This document shows positions 1 through 9,471 of a DNA stretch of 38,276 nucleotides, in pieces. A program made the translations under genes and the position numbers. The notes beneath the pieces are model-generated. The model made no database searches, was not told the DNA's origin, and worked only from the letters and a program-made list of their open reading frames with translations. Source of the stretch: CAWGCA01 sp963820955 (GTDB taxonomy: Bacteria; Pseudomonadota; Gammaproteobacteria; Chromatiales; Chromatiaceae). Each line of letters begins with the position of its first letter. Positions within the stretch are counted from its first letter, which is position 1. Where the stretch lies: positions 1 to 38,276 of the forward strand of contig CAWGCA010000055.1 of assembly GCA_963820955.1 (NCBI GenBank), in the 5' to 3' direction.

Positions 1-2757
1 AACAGATTAGAAACGTCGTACGAGAGATCGAATGTGGGGGATGCTACACAGACAATAGCACGTAACATAGAGACGGCTCTAGAGTCCGTGGTCAGCTTGG
101 ACCAGGATCGTATCCTCCACGCGTTTCTTAATTTGGTGCAGTCAACATTGAGAACCAATTATTTTCAGCTCGATATAGACGGAACTGCGAAATCTTACCT
201 CTCGTTCAAAATCGACACGAGAAAGGTGAGTGGAATGCCTCTTCCGATGCCAATGTTTGAAATCTTCGTGTTTTCGTCGCGCATGGAGGGGGTGCACCTT
301 CGTGGCGGTCCTGTCGCCCGGGGAGGACTGCGCTGGTCAGATCGGATGGAAGATTACCGTACTGAGATCCTGGGTCTGATGAAGGCTCAGATGGTGAAGA
401 ACTCGGTGATCGTTCCAGTAGGTTCCAAAGGTGGTTTCATTGTGAAGCATCTGCCAGGAGAGGAGAGCCGCGTACAGGTCATGGAGGAAATCATCTTTTG
501 TTACAAGACCCTTCTTAGAGGCATGCTGGACATTACCGACAACTTGGTGGGCGGTAAGCTAGTTCCTCCGTCTCAGGTTCAGCGCTACGATGGCGACGAC
601 CCTTATCTGGTTGTGGCCGCTGACAAGGGAACCGCCACTTTTTCGGATATTGCCAATGGCATTTCGGGAGAATACGGATTCTGGCTTGGCGATGCCTTCG
701 CCTCCGGTGGCTCCGCCGGGTATGATCACAAGAAAATGGGCATTACCGCCCGCGGTGCCTGGGAGTCGGTAAAGAGAAACTTCCGGGAATTGGGAATGGA
801 TATCCAGACCACGGATTTTCGTGTGATCGGAATCGGGGATATGTCCGGCGATGTGTTCGGAAACGGTATGCTACTGTCCCGCCATATCAAACTGATAGGG
901 GCTTTCGACCATCGCCACATCTTTCTGGATCCGGATCCGGATCCAGACATTTCCTTTGAAGAACGGAAACGGATATTCGTACTGCAGAGATCCAGCTGGG
1001 AAGACTACGACAAGAAACTGATTTCCAGGGGAGGCGGTGTGTTTTCGCGCGGTGCGAAATCCATAGTCATTAGCGACGAGGTCAAGGCCTTGTTGGGAGT
1101 CAAGGACGATACATTACGTCCGAACGATTTGATTCATCAGCTTTTGAAAGCTCCTGTGGATCTGCTCTGGAACGGCGGTATCGGTACCTATGTCAAGGCC
1201 CAGGAAGAGACCAACGAAGAGGTGCAGGACAAGGCTAACGACGCGCTTCGAATAGATGGGCGGGAGCTTAGGTGTAAAGTGGTGGGAGAGGGCGGAAACC
1301 TGGGCTTTACGCAACTGGGCCGGATCGAATTCGCGGCCAAGGGGGGGCTGATCTACACCGACGCCATAGATAACTCCGCCGGTGTGGACTGCTCCGACCA
1401 CGAAGTTAACATCAAGATCTTACTGGGACAGATTCTGACCAATGGCGACATGACGGAAAAGCAGCGCAACCGCTTGTTGGAGGAGATGACAGATGAAGTA
1501 GCGAAACTTGTGCTCCAGGATAATTACAACCAGACTCAGGCTGTCAGCATGGTCGCATCCCAGGCACCGGAGAAGTTGTACGAGCACGCGCGCTTTATCG
1601 AACTTCTGGAACAGAAGGGCATGTTGAACCGTCAGCTCGCGTCACTACCCAGCAACGCCATCATTGCCCAGCGTATGGCGGATAACAAGGGACTGACCAA
1701 ACCTGAGATATCCGTTCTTCTATCCTACAGCAAGATGAACTATTTCGATGCGCTAGTTCAATCCGATATTCCGGACGACAATTTTCTCGTAGGCGAGTTG
1801 ATTGAGTATTTCCCTCGGGTGCTGGGAGAAAAGTATCGAGACGTAATGCTGTCACACCAATTGCGACGGGAGATCATTTCCACCCATATCACTAATGATA
1901 TCGTTGACCACATAGGTCCGGGTATTGGTTTTAGAGTGCGTGAGGAGTTGGGTTCCGATATTGCCGGTGTGACCCGTGGCTATATCGCAGCTCGAAAAAT
2001 CTTCGCTACTGACGAGCTTTGGCGGCAGATAGAACAATTGGATAACCAGGTCTCGGCATCGGTTCAAATCGACATGATGACGCGGGTTTCTACCCTTCTG
2101 GAAAGGGGACTCAGTCGAATTCTGCGTTCGCGGGGAAACAAGATCATCATTCGCGAGCAGGTAGACTATTTCCGCGAGGGTGTAGCGAAACTGGCAGCCA
2201 GCATTCCGAAATCTTTGGCAGCACCGGAACGGCTCGAGTTCAAGAAGCAAGTAAAGAGCCTGTTAGACTCCCGAGTCCCGCAGGATCTGGCACAGCGGAT
2301 TTCCTCGTTGACGCCCATGTCTTCGGCTATCGATATAGTCGATGTGGCTAATCAGGCGGAGACGGAGATCTCACTTGTAGCTTCCCTTTATTTCCACTTG
2401 GGTAACACGCTGGATCTTCACATGCTGCGTACCGAGATTAGCCATCTTGGTGTGCAAACCCACTGGCACAATCTAGCCAAAATTAAGCTGATATCGATGC
2501 TTACGGACAACCAGATGGCACTGACCGCACAGATCCTGAAACGTACGGGAAACCAGAAAAGTGCGAAAAAGAAATACGAACAGTGGACGAAAGAAAACCC
2601 GCTCACCATCGATCGCTACAAGCAGATGATTGCCGAAATGAAGTCTCGGACGACCCTCGATTTCCCCATACTCTCGGTTGCAGTGAGCATCGTAGGAGAT
2701 CTCCTTGCTGGGGGGGGGGTTGCATCCACGGGGCGTGGTGGTCTACCGAATCTTTAG
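1..2757 (+). CDS. gdhB: NAD-specific glutamate dehydrogenase, C-terminal part (5' end outside window)
   Basis: The reading frame is open from base 1, so this is a 5'-truncated gene with 918 codons visible; the GTG at 34 is only an internal codon. The family is the large (about 1,600 aa) NAD-dependent glutamate dehydrogenase, which oxidatively deaminates glutamate to 2-oxoglutarate in the cytosol. The catalytic core signature RGGLRWSDRMEDYRTE is followed by LMKAQMVKN and VPVGSKGGF, which carry the substrate-binding lysines. The Rossmann-type region holds GIGDMSGDVFGNGML. The helical C-terminal domain follows and ends near ILSVAVSIVGDLL. The last residues are encoded across a run of ten G (2710-2719), beyond the part I recognise as conserved. 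The gene is monocistronic at its 3' end and convergent with the next genes. I am very sure of the family; the symbol follows Pseudomonas usage. Confidence 0.95.
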   Translation, partial: NRLETSYERSNVGDATQTIARNIETALESVVSLDQDRILHAFLNLVQSTLRTNYFQLDIDGTAKSYLSFKIDTRKVSGMPLPMPMFEIFVFSSRMEGVHLRGGPVARGGLRWSDRMEDYRTEILGLMKAQMVKNSVIVPVGSKGGFIVKHLPGEESRVQVMEEIIFCYKTLLRGMLDITDNLVGGKLVPPSQVQRYDGDDPYLVVAADKGTATFSDIANGISGEYGFWLGDAFASGGSAGYDHKKMGITARGAWESVKRNFRELGMDIQTTDFRVIGIGDMSGDVFGNGMLLSRHIKLIGAFDHRHIFLDPDPDPDISFEERKRIFVLQRSSWEDYDKKLISRGGGVFSRGAKSIVISDEVKALLGVKDDTLRPNDLIHQLLKAPVDLLWNGGIGTYVKAQEETNEEVQDKANDALRIDGRELRCKVVGEGGNLGFTQLGRIEFAAKGGLIYTDAIDNSAGVDCSDHEVNIKILLGQILTNGDMTEKQRNRLLEEMTDEVAKLVLQDNYNQTQAVSMVASQAPEKLYEHARFIELLEQKGMLNRQLASLPSNAIIAQRMADNKGLTKPEISVLLSYSKMNYFDALVQSDIPDDNFLVGELIEYFPRVLGEKYRDVMLSHQLRREIISTHITNDIVDHIGPGIGFRVREELGSDIAGVTRGYIAARKIFATDELWRQIEQLDNQVSASVQIDMMTRVSTLLERGLSRILRSRGNKIIIREQVDYFREGVAKLAASIPKSLAAPERLEFKKQVKSLLDSRVPQDLAQRISSLTPMSSAIDIVDVANQAETEISLVASLYFHLGNTLDLHMLRTEISHLGVQTHWHNLAKIKLISMLTDNQMALTAQILKRTGNQKSAKKKYEQWTKENPLTIDRYKQMIAEMKSRTTLDFPILSVAVSIVGDLLAGGGVASTGRGGLPNL

Positions 2758-2775
2758 GTTACCGGCGTGCAATAG

Positions 2776-2940
2776 TCATTTCCCGTCGCCTGAATTTATT
2801 TGGAAAGCAGGATGTTCATCGACCCGCCAGCGCTGAGGCTCGTGATCCTCCTGATCGACAAAACGCAGCTTGGACCAGGCAGCAACGATGGCGATCAATA
2901 GAAGGATAGACAGGGCAGTTAGACGAGGGGGTGTGAGCAT
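2776..2940 (-). CDS. Possible 54-aa small membrane protein
   Basis: A 54-codon frame starts with MLTPPRLTALSILLLIAIVA and gives one hydrophobic segment (about residues 8-22), followed by a polar tail rich in Asp, Glu and Arg. That layout fits a single-pass membrane protein or a signal-anchor peptide. It starts 30 bp after the stop of the transglycosylase frame on the same strand, so it could be the last gene of that transcript. The region before the ATG has only purine-rich stretches and no good Shine-Dalgarno sequence. I do not recognise a family. It fills the otherwise empty gap between convergent genes, and the chance of a random frame is real. Confidence 0.4.
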   Translation of the reverse strand: MLTPPRLTALSILLLIAIVAAWSKLRFVDQEDHEPQRWRVDEHPAFQINSGDGK

Positions 2941-2970
2941 ATTTCTATATCTCGCTTTCTTCAGAGAGAC

Positions 2971-5204
2971 TCAAGGCCTTCCTGCTTTTCGTAACTCTCC
3001 GAACTGGCGTACCCAGGGTTTGAGGTGCTTCAGCCTTTGCTTTGCCTTATCGGCCTCTGTTCGCTTTGCGTAGCTGCCGTATAAAACCGCGAACTGAGTG
3101 GTCTGACCTTTACGTATCGGATAGATGCCGATCTGCCCGGAAAGAGACTGTTGTTTGATAAATTTACGCGCAGACGCTTGCTTACTGAACACAGCCAGTT
3201 GCAGGGTAAATCGGTTCTCTTTCTGCACCCGCACCCAGCGTTCGCCGGCATTTGTGGTTACAGTGCTGGCGGCAACTTCTTTTTTCTTGCCCCCGATGGT
3301 AGCTTGGTCCATCTTTGCCGTCGGTTGAGCATTTCCTTGATTCGTTGCTTCGCCACCCAGGCATTGAGCAACGTTCAGTTCGTTACCTGCTTTTACCTGT
3401 TGATACTTTCCCCAGAAAGCAGCATCAACTTTTCTGTGGGTTGATGCGACATTGTGTTTTCGGTACCGGGCGATCTGACTGGGTCCGCCGTTATATGCGG
3501 AATAGCTTGCCCTGGCCAGGTTGTCGAGTCCGCCGGAGCGCTGGTGTTCTCCCTGCTTTAGGGCGTACTTGGTCAGATAGTTGAGCAGTACTTCGGTGCC
3601 GGCGCGGCTGTTGTATGCGATATCCCAGCGTAACTTCTGGATGTCATAGAATCCACGCCAGACCTTCTCGTTTATTTGCATCAGCCCGACATCACCAGTA
3701 TTTGAGCGCAGCGGCACGATTTTTTTCTTGCTGACCACGTATTGCCGCCAGCAGCTTTCCTGCCAGGCCGCCGCCAGAACCAGATTTTGGAAAAGCTTGA
3801 CGACTGGCGGTGTGAGATCCTTTTTTTTAGCGTTCTCGCGGCCGTAGTATTAAGCAGGCTGGCAACGAGTGGTAGGTAGATGCCCAGCTGATCTTTGTTG
3901 GGCACCCAGCGGTCGAGTCGGTCGGTCGATGAGTCGGCCCAGGCAAAGCGAATCGACCAGGGGTCGAATCGGAACCCTGACGGTTGCTCTAGATTGAGCG
4001 TAAATGGCAGTTGAAATAACTGCTGCAGTTCAGGGTCGACAGCTTGATCGTAACTCAGAGGGTCAACCTCGGTTTCTTCGTTGATCAGGCGAGCCAGGCG
4101 TCGGAGGCCATTGGCAGAGATATCCAGTCCGATACTCGGACCGAGGCGATCCAGTGCATCCAACGCATCGGTGGCGGTAAGCAGACTGATCCATAGCAGG
4201 GGTTCCTGCCCGGTTTGCTCCAGGCCGATTCTGCGGATTACCGGGCTCAGACGTTTCCAGCTGTCGAGAAACCAGCGGCGTACCGGATCGTTTGAGCGAC
4301 TGGCAGGCACTGTCAGGGCGTCGCGCAGTCGATAGCGACTGTCGAGGAGGATTTCCAGCAGCGTGCTGTGCAGTTCCCGATGGTTGGTCGTGGATGCGTA
4401 ATATTTGACGGCGAAAGTAAACAACGCATCCATCATCTGCCATTGGCCTTCCCACTGCTGCAGTTCCTGGGGGCTCAACACGGACGCCGGCTGTGGTTGT
4501 TCCACCAGTTCTTCGACTTGAAAGCTGAGAAATACATCGAGGCGGGTCGGCGCGACCTGTAGGTCGCGCAGCCTCAAACTGGAAACGATTGTCTGCAGTT
4601 GCTGCGAAGAACGATGAGCGAGAACCTCGGGTAGTATCATGCCAAGTGTGTTAATGGCGGGTGTGAGGTCCAGCTTAAAGCGGCTGAACAGGGGTTGGAA
4701 ACGGTCTTTGGCAAGATCCCATATCCTTCCCGATGTGATTTTTCTGCCATCCGAAGCGACCAGCCAGCTATCGACCGGTTCGAGCCGTACAGATGTCGCC
4801 CCGGGTTGAATAACCGGGCGACCCAGAAAGCCGGCGCTTCCTTGCCACTGCAACAGGGTGGTGCAATTGCCGAATACACCGATACCAAGCCGAGCCTTGA
4901 CCTCGGTGACGATCTCTAAGCTCGCTTGTTTTTCACCCAATTGTGGATTGGTCAGTACAATCTGGCTGCAGCCGGACGGGTCGTTGATGATTTCCGTACT
5001 CTGGTCTGGTGTATTGAAGAGCTGCTTTATCAGCAACAGGCGCAACAGGGGGTAGTCCAACTTGATGGGCACGGTGACAGGTGATGCGTAGATTCTGAGC
5101 GGGATGGCCAAAATTAAAAGTAGCAGAAAGAAAATGATGCCCGGGCGCCGGGTCAATGTCCGATGATGAGTCGCGGTCCGCGCAACAAGGGGGGCCATGA
5201 CCAT
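2971..5204 (-). pseudogene. Lytic transglycosylase (SLT) with C-terminal SPOR domain, split by a -1 frameshift at A8
   Basis: Two minus-strand frames (5348 to 3681, and 3738 to 2971) join into one protein if one base is restored at, or the ribosome slips on, the A8 tract at 3821-3828. The joined reading gives LKKKDLTPPVVKLFQNLVLA, then AWQESCWRQY with the probable catalytic Glu, then NTGDVGLMQIN, the hallmark of SLT lytic transglycosylases that cleave peptidoglycan glycan strands. The C-terminus (FTLQLAVFSKQASARKFI to FAVLYGSYAKR) is a SPOR domain, which binds denuded septal peptidoglycan. The N-terminal half is an uncharacterised helical region. The frame opens at 5348, but the ATG at 5204 (with a second at 5198) places the hydrophobic stretch IIFFLLLLILAIPLRIYAS as a normal signal peptide, so I prefer it. 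The catalytic Glu lies just 3' of the shift, so neither fragment alone would be a complete enzyme. Sequencing error, pseudogene and programmed slippage are all possible. Confidence 0.75.
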
Positions 5205-5509
5205 TTTTCGTGCAAGGCTCGATCGCCAGGAAGCCGGAAAAATCAATGACCGGAAATCTATTGTCGGTTTGCGTAGAGACGATGCGCTTTGAGAGCCAGG
5301 TGAAACGCGTCGTTTGTTATCAGGTCCAGTTACGCGGCTATACTTCATGAAACTAAAATAAACTCATCAGTGGGCGAAACGCAAGCAACTTCACCAGATC
5401 CGGGTAGAGAAGCCTATATTTAGTCATCTAAGGTACGCGTTCTATTCAGGCGAGAAGGAGTTTGCAGTAGAATGAGCTCCGCAACCCTTGCCTGGAAGTA
5501 ATCGATCAA

Positions 5510-6691
5510 ATGGGGCATCTTCTCAGTTCCAAGACATCTTTGATCCCGCTTATCGATCGTCTGAATCGCTATCCTATTGGGCTCGTGGATAGCGAAAAGT
5601 TGCGCGAAATCCTTGCCATCCTATTCACTGAGCAAGAGGCATTAATCGCCTCAAAATTCCCCCTCGAAGAGGCAACCCTGGGTGAATTGTCCAGATTGAC
5701 AAATGTGAAGAAATCGATACTTCAACCTCAATTGGAATCGATGGCAAACAAGGGATTGGTAATGGACCTGCCATACTCTGGTACGACCTACTATCTGCTT
5801 TTACCGGGCTTGATCGGTTTTATGGAGTTTACCTTCATGAGAAACCGGACTGACCTGCCACTAAAAAAGCTGGCATCGTTGATGGCAGAGTATTTGAAAG
5901 AAAATGGGCCTGAGGGCCAGGCAGGAGAGTTTTTCGGTAGCAAAACCCAGCTGACTCGCGCATTGGTTTATAAAGAGCACATTCCAGTGGACTCACAGAT
6001 TACCAGCTATGAGGATGCCCAACAGATCATCAGGGATGCTGATTTCTGTGCGGTTACCCACTGTTATTGCCGACACAAAAAGGAACACTTGGGTAAAACC
6101 TGTCGGAAAGGTGCCCCAGTCGAAGAAACCTGCATGGTGCTGGGAAGCGGTGCACGTTTTCTTGTGCGTCGTGGATTTGCCAGGGAGAAAACGAAAAAAG
6201 AGATGCTGGAAACCCTGGCAATGGCGAAAAGCCTCAATCTGACCCATGTTACGGACAATATTCGGAGTGAGCCGTCTTTTCTGTGCAACTGTTGCCGCTG
6301 CTGCTGCGAGCTCATGGCCGGCGTGCAGATGGGGTTTCAGGATGGACTGGCAAAAACCCCCTTTATCGCAGTTGTGGATGAAGGGTGTTGCGACTACTGC
6401 GGTGATTGCATTAAGACGTGCAACGTAAAATGCATTGGTCTGCCAGAAGTGCGTAGAACCCCAATCAAAGCTGATCGGCACGCAGGAATCGACCCTGAAG
6501 TTTGTCTTGGTTGCGGCGCCTGTATCTCTGTATGTGAAAAGGAGGCGATATCGCTCGTCCCACGAGCTGGTTACCGAATTCCTCCCAAGAACAAAGGCAG
6601 GATGTTTGCCCGCATATTATGGGAAAAGGGACGCCTGTCACCTTTTGTAGTCAGTCGCATAAAGCGTAAGCTGAGAGCATTTATTCGGTAG
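5510..6691 (+). CDS. 4Fe-4S dicluster protein with N-terminal helix-turn-helix-like region
   Basis: This is a 393-aa protein. Residues about 40-105 resemble a winged helix (LGELSRLTNVKKSILQPQLE, then a short beta hairpin). A Cys-rich middle follows, with FCAVTHCYCRHKKEHLGKTC and later CNCCRCCC. The C-terminal part has two ferredoxin-type clusters: CCDYCGDCIKTC and CLGCGACISVCEKEAI. The C-terminus is basic. The layout matches 4Fe-4S binding proteins of unassigned role that are common in anaerobes; whether it regulates DNA or carries electrons cannot be told from sequence. The ATG follows TGGAAGTAATCGATCAA, a weak ribosome site. A 9-codon frame (5472-5501) that starts after AAGGAG lies just upstream and could be a leader. 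truC follows after 25 bp, probably in the same transcript. Confidence 0.8.
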   Translation: MGHLLSSKTSLIPLIDRLNRYPIGLVDSEKLREILAILFTEQEALIASKFPLEEATLGELSRLTNVKKSILQPQLESMANKGLVMDLPYSGTTYYLLLPGLIGFMEFTFMRNRTDLPLKKLASLMAEYLKENGPEGQAGEFFGSKTQLTRALVYKEHIPVDSQITSYEDAQQIIRDADFCAVTHCYCRHKKEHLGKTCRKGAPVEETCMVLGSGARFLVRRGFAREKTKKEMLETLAMAKSLNLTHVTDNIRSEPSFLCNCCRCCCELMAGVQMGFQDGLAKTPFIAVVDEGCCDYCGDCIKTCNVKCIGLPEVRRTPIKADRHAGIDPEVCLGCGACISVCEKEAISLVPRAGYRIPPKNKGRMFARILWEKGRLSPFVVSRIKRKLRAFIR

Positions 6692-6716
6692 GGCCTGTTA
6701 AATTCGATCTTCCCTT

Positions 6717-7463
6717 GTGGTCAGAAACTCATCTATGGAACTGAAACTCCTCTACCGGGATCACCTGCTGGTTGCGATCAATAAACCATCGGGTCTTTTA
6801 GTTCACCGCAGCAGGATCGATCGGCATGAAACGCGTTTTGCATTGCAAATGCTGCGTGATCAGATCGGACAATATGTTTACCCGATTCATCGATTGGACA
6901 AGCCTACGTCGGGGGTTCTGTTATTTTCGCTTGATTCTGATACGGCACGCCGTATGAACGAACAGTTCACGCATCGAAAAGTCGTAAAACAGTATTTGGC
7001 TGTTGTACGTGGTCATGTGGAAAAAAGCGGCGGTATAAGGAAGCCATTGCGCGAGGTGTACGATCCGACAACAGACAGTCAGGCTGACCCTGATAAAAAG
7101 GCCCAGCAAGCGATCACTGAGTACAAGACACTGGCTCGAGTAGAGTTGCCCTATCCTGTTGCACCCTATGCAGCAAGCCGGTACTCGCTGGTACGGCTCC
7201 GTCCATTAACCGGTCGACGCCACCAGATCCGCAGGCACCTGAATCATATCGCGCACCCCGTAATTGGTGATGTGAACCATGGAGATCGGCATCACAATCG
7301 ATTTTTTCGCGAGCACTTTGATTGCCACCGTTTACTGCTGATGGCTCAATCCCTTATCTTTATGCATCCGGAAACCAATGAAAAAATTTGCGTTGAGGCA
7401 TCCATGGATGAGAGTTTTATCCGGGTGATGAAAGGAATGGGGTGGGAAGAGTTTTGCCAATAG
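6717..7463 (+). CDS. truC: tRNA pseudouridine(65) synthase TruC-like
   Basis: This RluA-family pseudouridine synthase has 248 aa from GTG 6717, or 242 aa from ATG 6735; the latter gives the usual N-terminus MELKLLYRDHLLVAINKPSG. The active-site motif is YPIHRLDKPTSGVLLF, with the catalytic Asp at about residue 61. LRPLTGRRHQIRRHLNHI and HPVIGDVNHGDRHHNRFF are the later conserved blocks and are characteristic of TruC, which modifies U65 of some tRNAs. There is no S4 domain, as expected for this subgroup. It lies 25 bp after the Fe-S protein gene and is followed by a hairpin that mainly serves the opposite strand. The family is certain and the TruC assignment is likely. Confidence 0.88.
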   Translation: MVRNSSMELKLLYRDHLLVAINKPSGLLVHRSRIDRHETRFALQMLRDQIGQYVYPIHRLDKPTSGVLLFSLDSDTARRMNEQFTHRKVVKQYLAVVRGHVEKSGGIRKPLREVYDPTTDSQADPDKKAQQAITEYKTLARVELPYPVAPYAASRYSLVRLRPLTGRRHQIRRHLNHIAHPVIGDVNHGDRHHNRFFREHFDCHRLLLMAQSLIFMHPETNEKICVEASMDESFIRVMKGMGWEEFCQ

Positions 7464-7475
7464 CTTGTGCCAAGT

Positions 7476-7514
7476 AAAAAAAGCCCGGATTTCACAAAGA
7501 GCTTCATCCGGGCT
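7476..7514 (-). terminator. Rho-independent terminator of the cytochrome c peroxidase gene
   Basis: A 9-bp perfect stem AGCCCGGAT / ATCCGGGCT (7482-7490 and 7506-7514) with a 15-nt loop is followed on the minus strand by a run of seven T (7476-7482 region). It lies between the convergent truC and peroxidase genes, 63 bp after the peroxidase stop. On the plus strand no U run follows, so it is mainly a minus-strand terminator. Confidence 0.85.
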
Positions 7515-7576
7515 ATTCTCCAGTTACTGCAACCCTTCCCTGGGTCATCAGAGTTGATCAGGGATGGTCTGATCTC

Positions 7577-8959
7577 TCAGTCATCTTCTTCGTTGTCGTC
7601 ATCATCATCTTCGAGATAACCATCACTCATGGTCAGCATAAAGGCCACCAGGGCGTCCTCTTCTTCCGCCGTCAGCCCAAGATCGCCGAGTTCATCAGCG
7701 TTGACGTTCTCGGCCACTTCCGGTTCCGGCCAGCAGTCGTTGGCGAGGGCGACGGCCTCGGTTGCATCTTCGATACCCAGGCTCTCACAGCTAGCTTTGA
7801 CATCGCGGGTATTGTAGAAGTGAACGACGGTTTTAAGGCTCTTGAAATAGCCGTTGTGGGTGTAGGCCTTGACGATGCAGTCGTCGTCATTCTTGTCAGC
7901 GGCCTCGCAGGATCCCAGCCCGACATTGCGCAGCGTCGGCACCTTGTGCTTACCCAGGTTAGCTGCTGCGTATTGACGATAGTCAGGAACGGTCGCTAAT
8001 AAACCCGCCAGGCCCGGATCCGACCAGTCCGGGTTGTCCATCGAGAAGGGGTTTTTCGGATTTCTCGGCACACCCAGATTGTCGTAGGTGAAGTCGGTGA
8101 ACAGCGGCGGCGCCGCACCGGGGCCGGGAGTGCCTACGTGACACTGGGAGCACAGACCCCTGCCGCGGAAGATCTCGCGCCCCAGAGCTTCCTGTTGGGT
8201 AAACTCATAGAGCCCCGCCCGGTGGGCATCGAGCTTCGAGCTGAAGGCATTACTGGCCTTGGACGCCTCGAACGCGGCGATGGACAGTGCCACACGATCA
8301 TAGGCCTGATCGACTTTCTGCCGATCCTCAGCGGAAAGCCTGACTGAGCCGTTGGTTTTCCTGCACTCACGCTGGACATTTTTCGGCCAGCCGATTTGAC
8401 AGGCTTTGCCCCCCCATACCTGGTCGAACAGGTCGTCATACCCACCTTCACAAACCCGGTAGACGACACAGGCGGCATCGGGCAGCGCCTGCTCGACGGG
8501 GTTCAGGAAAGGTCCCTGGGCCTGATCGGCTGCCGGATTTCCCAGTTTCCACCCTGTCGCGCGTCCGTCCCAGAAATTGCCGCCCACGAACAGCGGGTCG
8601 TTGGCAAGTTCTTCGTCGTTGTCACCCAGTAGCCGGTTACCATAGTCGGCATAGAAGATAGGTGCGAGGCTTGCATAGGCGGAACTCGGCGGTTTGCGGT
8701 TACCGAATCTGCCCATGATTGAACCTTCGTAGACTGCGCCATGGGCATTGATGGCTGAAGTGGGACCTGCCCATCCAGCCTCAGGTGTATGGCAGCTGGC
8801 GCAGGCCTGATTCTGCTTGATTGAGAGGTTCTTATCGAAAAAGATCTTTTTGCCCAATTTCTCTATCGGGGTCAAGCCGTCGCCGCTTGCCAGAGCGCTG
8901 TCTGAAAGTGCGATCGCAAAGGGAAATGCAATGAGTGCTACTGTTATCCTTACTGACAT
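7577..8959 (-). CDS. Di-heme cytochrome c peroxidase (CcpA/MauG-like)
   Basis: This is a 460-aa periplasmic di-heme protein. The frame opens at 8983, but the ATG at 8959 follows GGAGG at the right spacing and gives a clean signal peptide (MSVRITVALIAFPFAIALSDSALAS). Two CxxCH heme sites are seen, CASCH near residue 53 and CSQCH near residue 270, with the family motifs GGNFWDGRATG, NPVEQA and VPTLRNVGL. Proteins of this family reduce hydrogen peroxide using cytochrome c electrons, or act as MauG-type oxidases. The insertion with extra Cys residues (about 165-210) and the very acidic C-terminus (LEDDDDDNEEDD) are unusual. It is monocistronic, with its own terminator and a long upstream region that holds a candidate FNR-like box. 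Confidence 0.92.
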   Translation of the reverse strand: MSVRITVALIAFPFAIALSDSALASGDGLTPIEKLGKKIFFDKNLSIKQNQACASCHTPEAGWAGPTSAINAHGAVYEGSIMGRFGNRKPPSSAYASLAPIFYADYGNRLLGDNDEELANDPLFVGGNFWDGRATGWKLGNPAADQAQGPFLNPVEQALPDAACVVYRVCEGGYDDLFDQVWGGKACQIGWPKNVQRECRKTNGSVRLSAEDRQKVDQAYDRVALSIAAFEASKASNAFSSKLDAHRAGLYEFTQQEALGREIFRGRGLCSQCHVGTPGPGAAPPLFTDFTYDNLGVPRNPKNPFSMDNPDWSDPGLAGLLATVPDYRQYAAANLGKHKVPTLRNVGLGSCEAADKNDDDCIVKAYTHNGYFKSLKTVVHFYNTRDVKASCESLGIEDATEAVALANDCWPEPEVAENVNADELGDLGLTAEEEDALVAFMLTMSDGYLEDDDDDNEEDD

Positions 8960-9471
8960 AGTGTCCTCCAAATTTCTGAGCAATGTTGTATTTCAAAAAA
9001 CACCGATGCAACGGCAGTTCCTCGTCGGAACAACTGCAACCTAGAACTGATGCGAATCGGTATGGTGTGCCGACCCTCAAGTCGGCTGATGAACGGCAAT
9101 GGCTAGTTGATATTAGTTATTCACCAAATCCTTTTGCCGCTCAATTAGGAATTTTATTCTAGGCGCTTCTAGTCGGCTAGACACCGAAATTGAGCAAGAT
9201 CAATAAAAGTTAATTTTTTCTTAACAATCGCAACACTTGGTAGCATTCTAGTGAACTGTTAACAGAAGAATGCCGGGGGAGTACTGTTGCAGGGAAGACC
9301 TTGGCTTGGTCGTTACAGAAGGGCATCTCGAACTATTCGCCGTGCCTGTGTGGTGCGGAGGCATCGGCCGGATGTGGCTGTCAAGCTACCGGGACACCGA
9401 TACGGGATCTTCAACTTGCGGATTTCGGCTATCCGAAGTAATCGCTATCAGGGTATCTCTGAAATTGCCTA
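8960..9471. other. Long AT-rich intergenic region
   Basis: This stretch of about 510 bases lies between the divergent peroxidase gene and the 111-aa conserved gene. It holds the peroxidase leader with GGAGG, an AT-rich part (about 9100-9260) and the FNR-like dyad. A frame of about 61 codons (9287-9472, TTG start) ends one base into the next start codon, but it has no ribosome site or recognisable family, so I do not call it. Confidence 0.5.
9190..9203. promoter_or_regulatory. Candidate FNR/ANR-type box
   Basis: TTGAGCAAGATCAA matches the FNR/ANR dyad TTGAT-N4-ATCAA with one mismatch. It lies between the divergently transcribed cytochrome c peroxidase and 111-aa genes. Peroxidases of this family are often under FNR/ANR control in low oxygen. 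A TAGAAT hexamer at 9157-9162 on the minus strand could be the -10, although its spacing from the box is about 5 bp longer than for a classical class II site. Confidence 0.4.
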
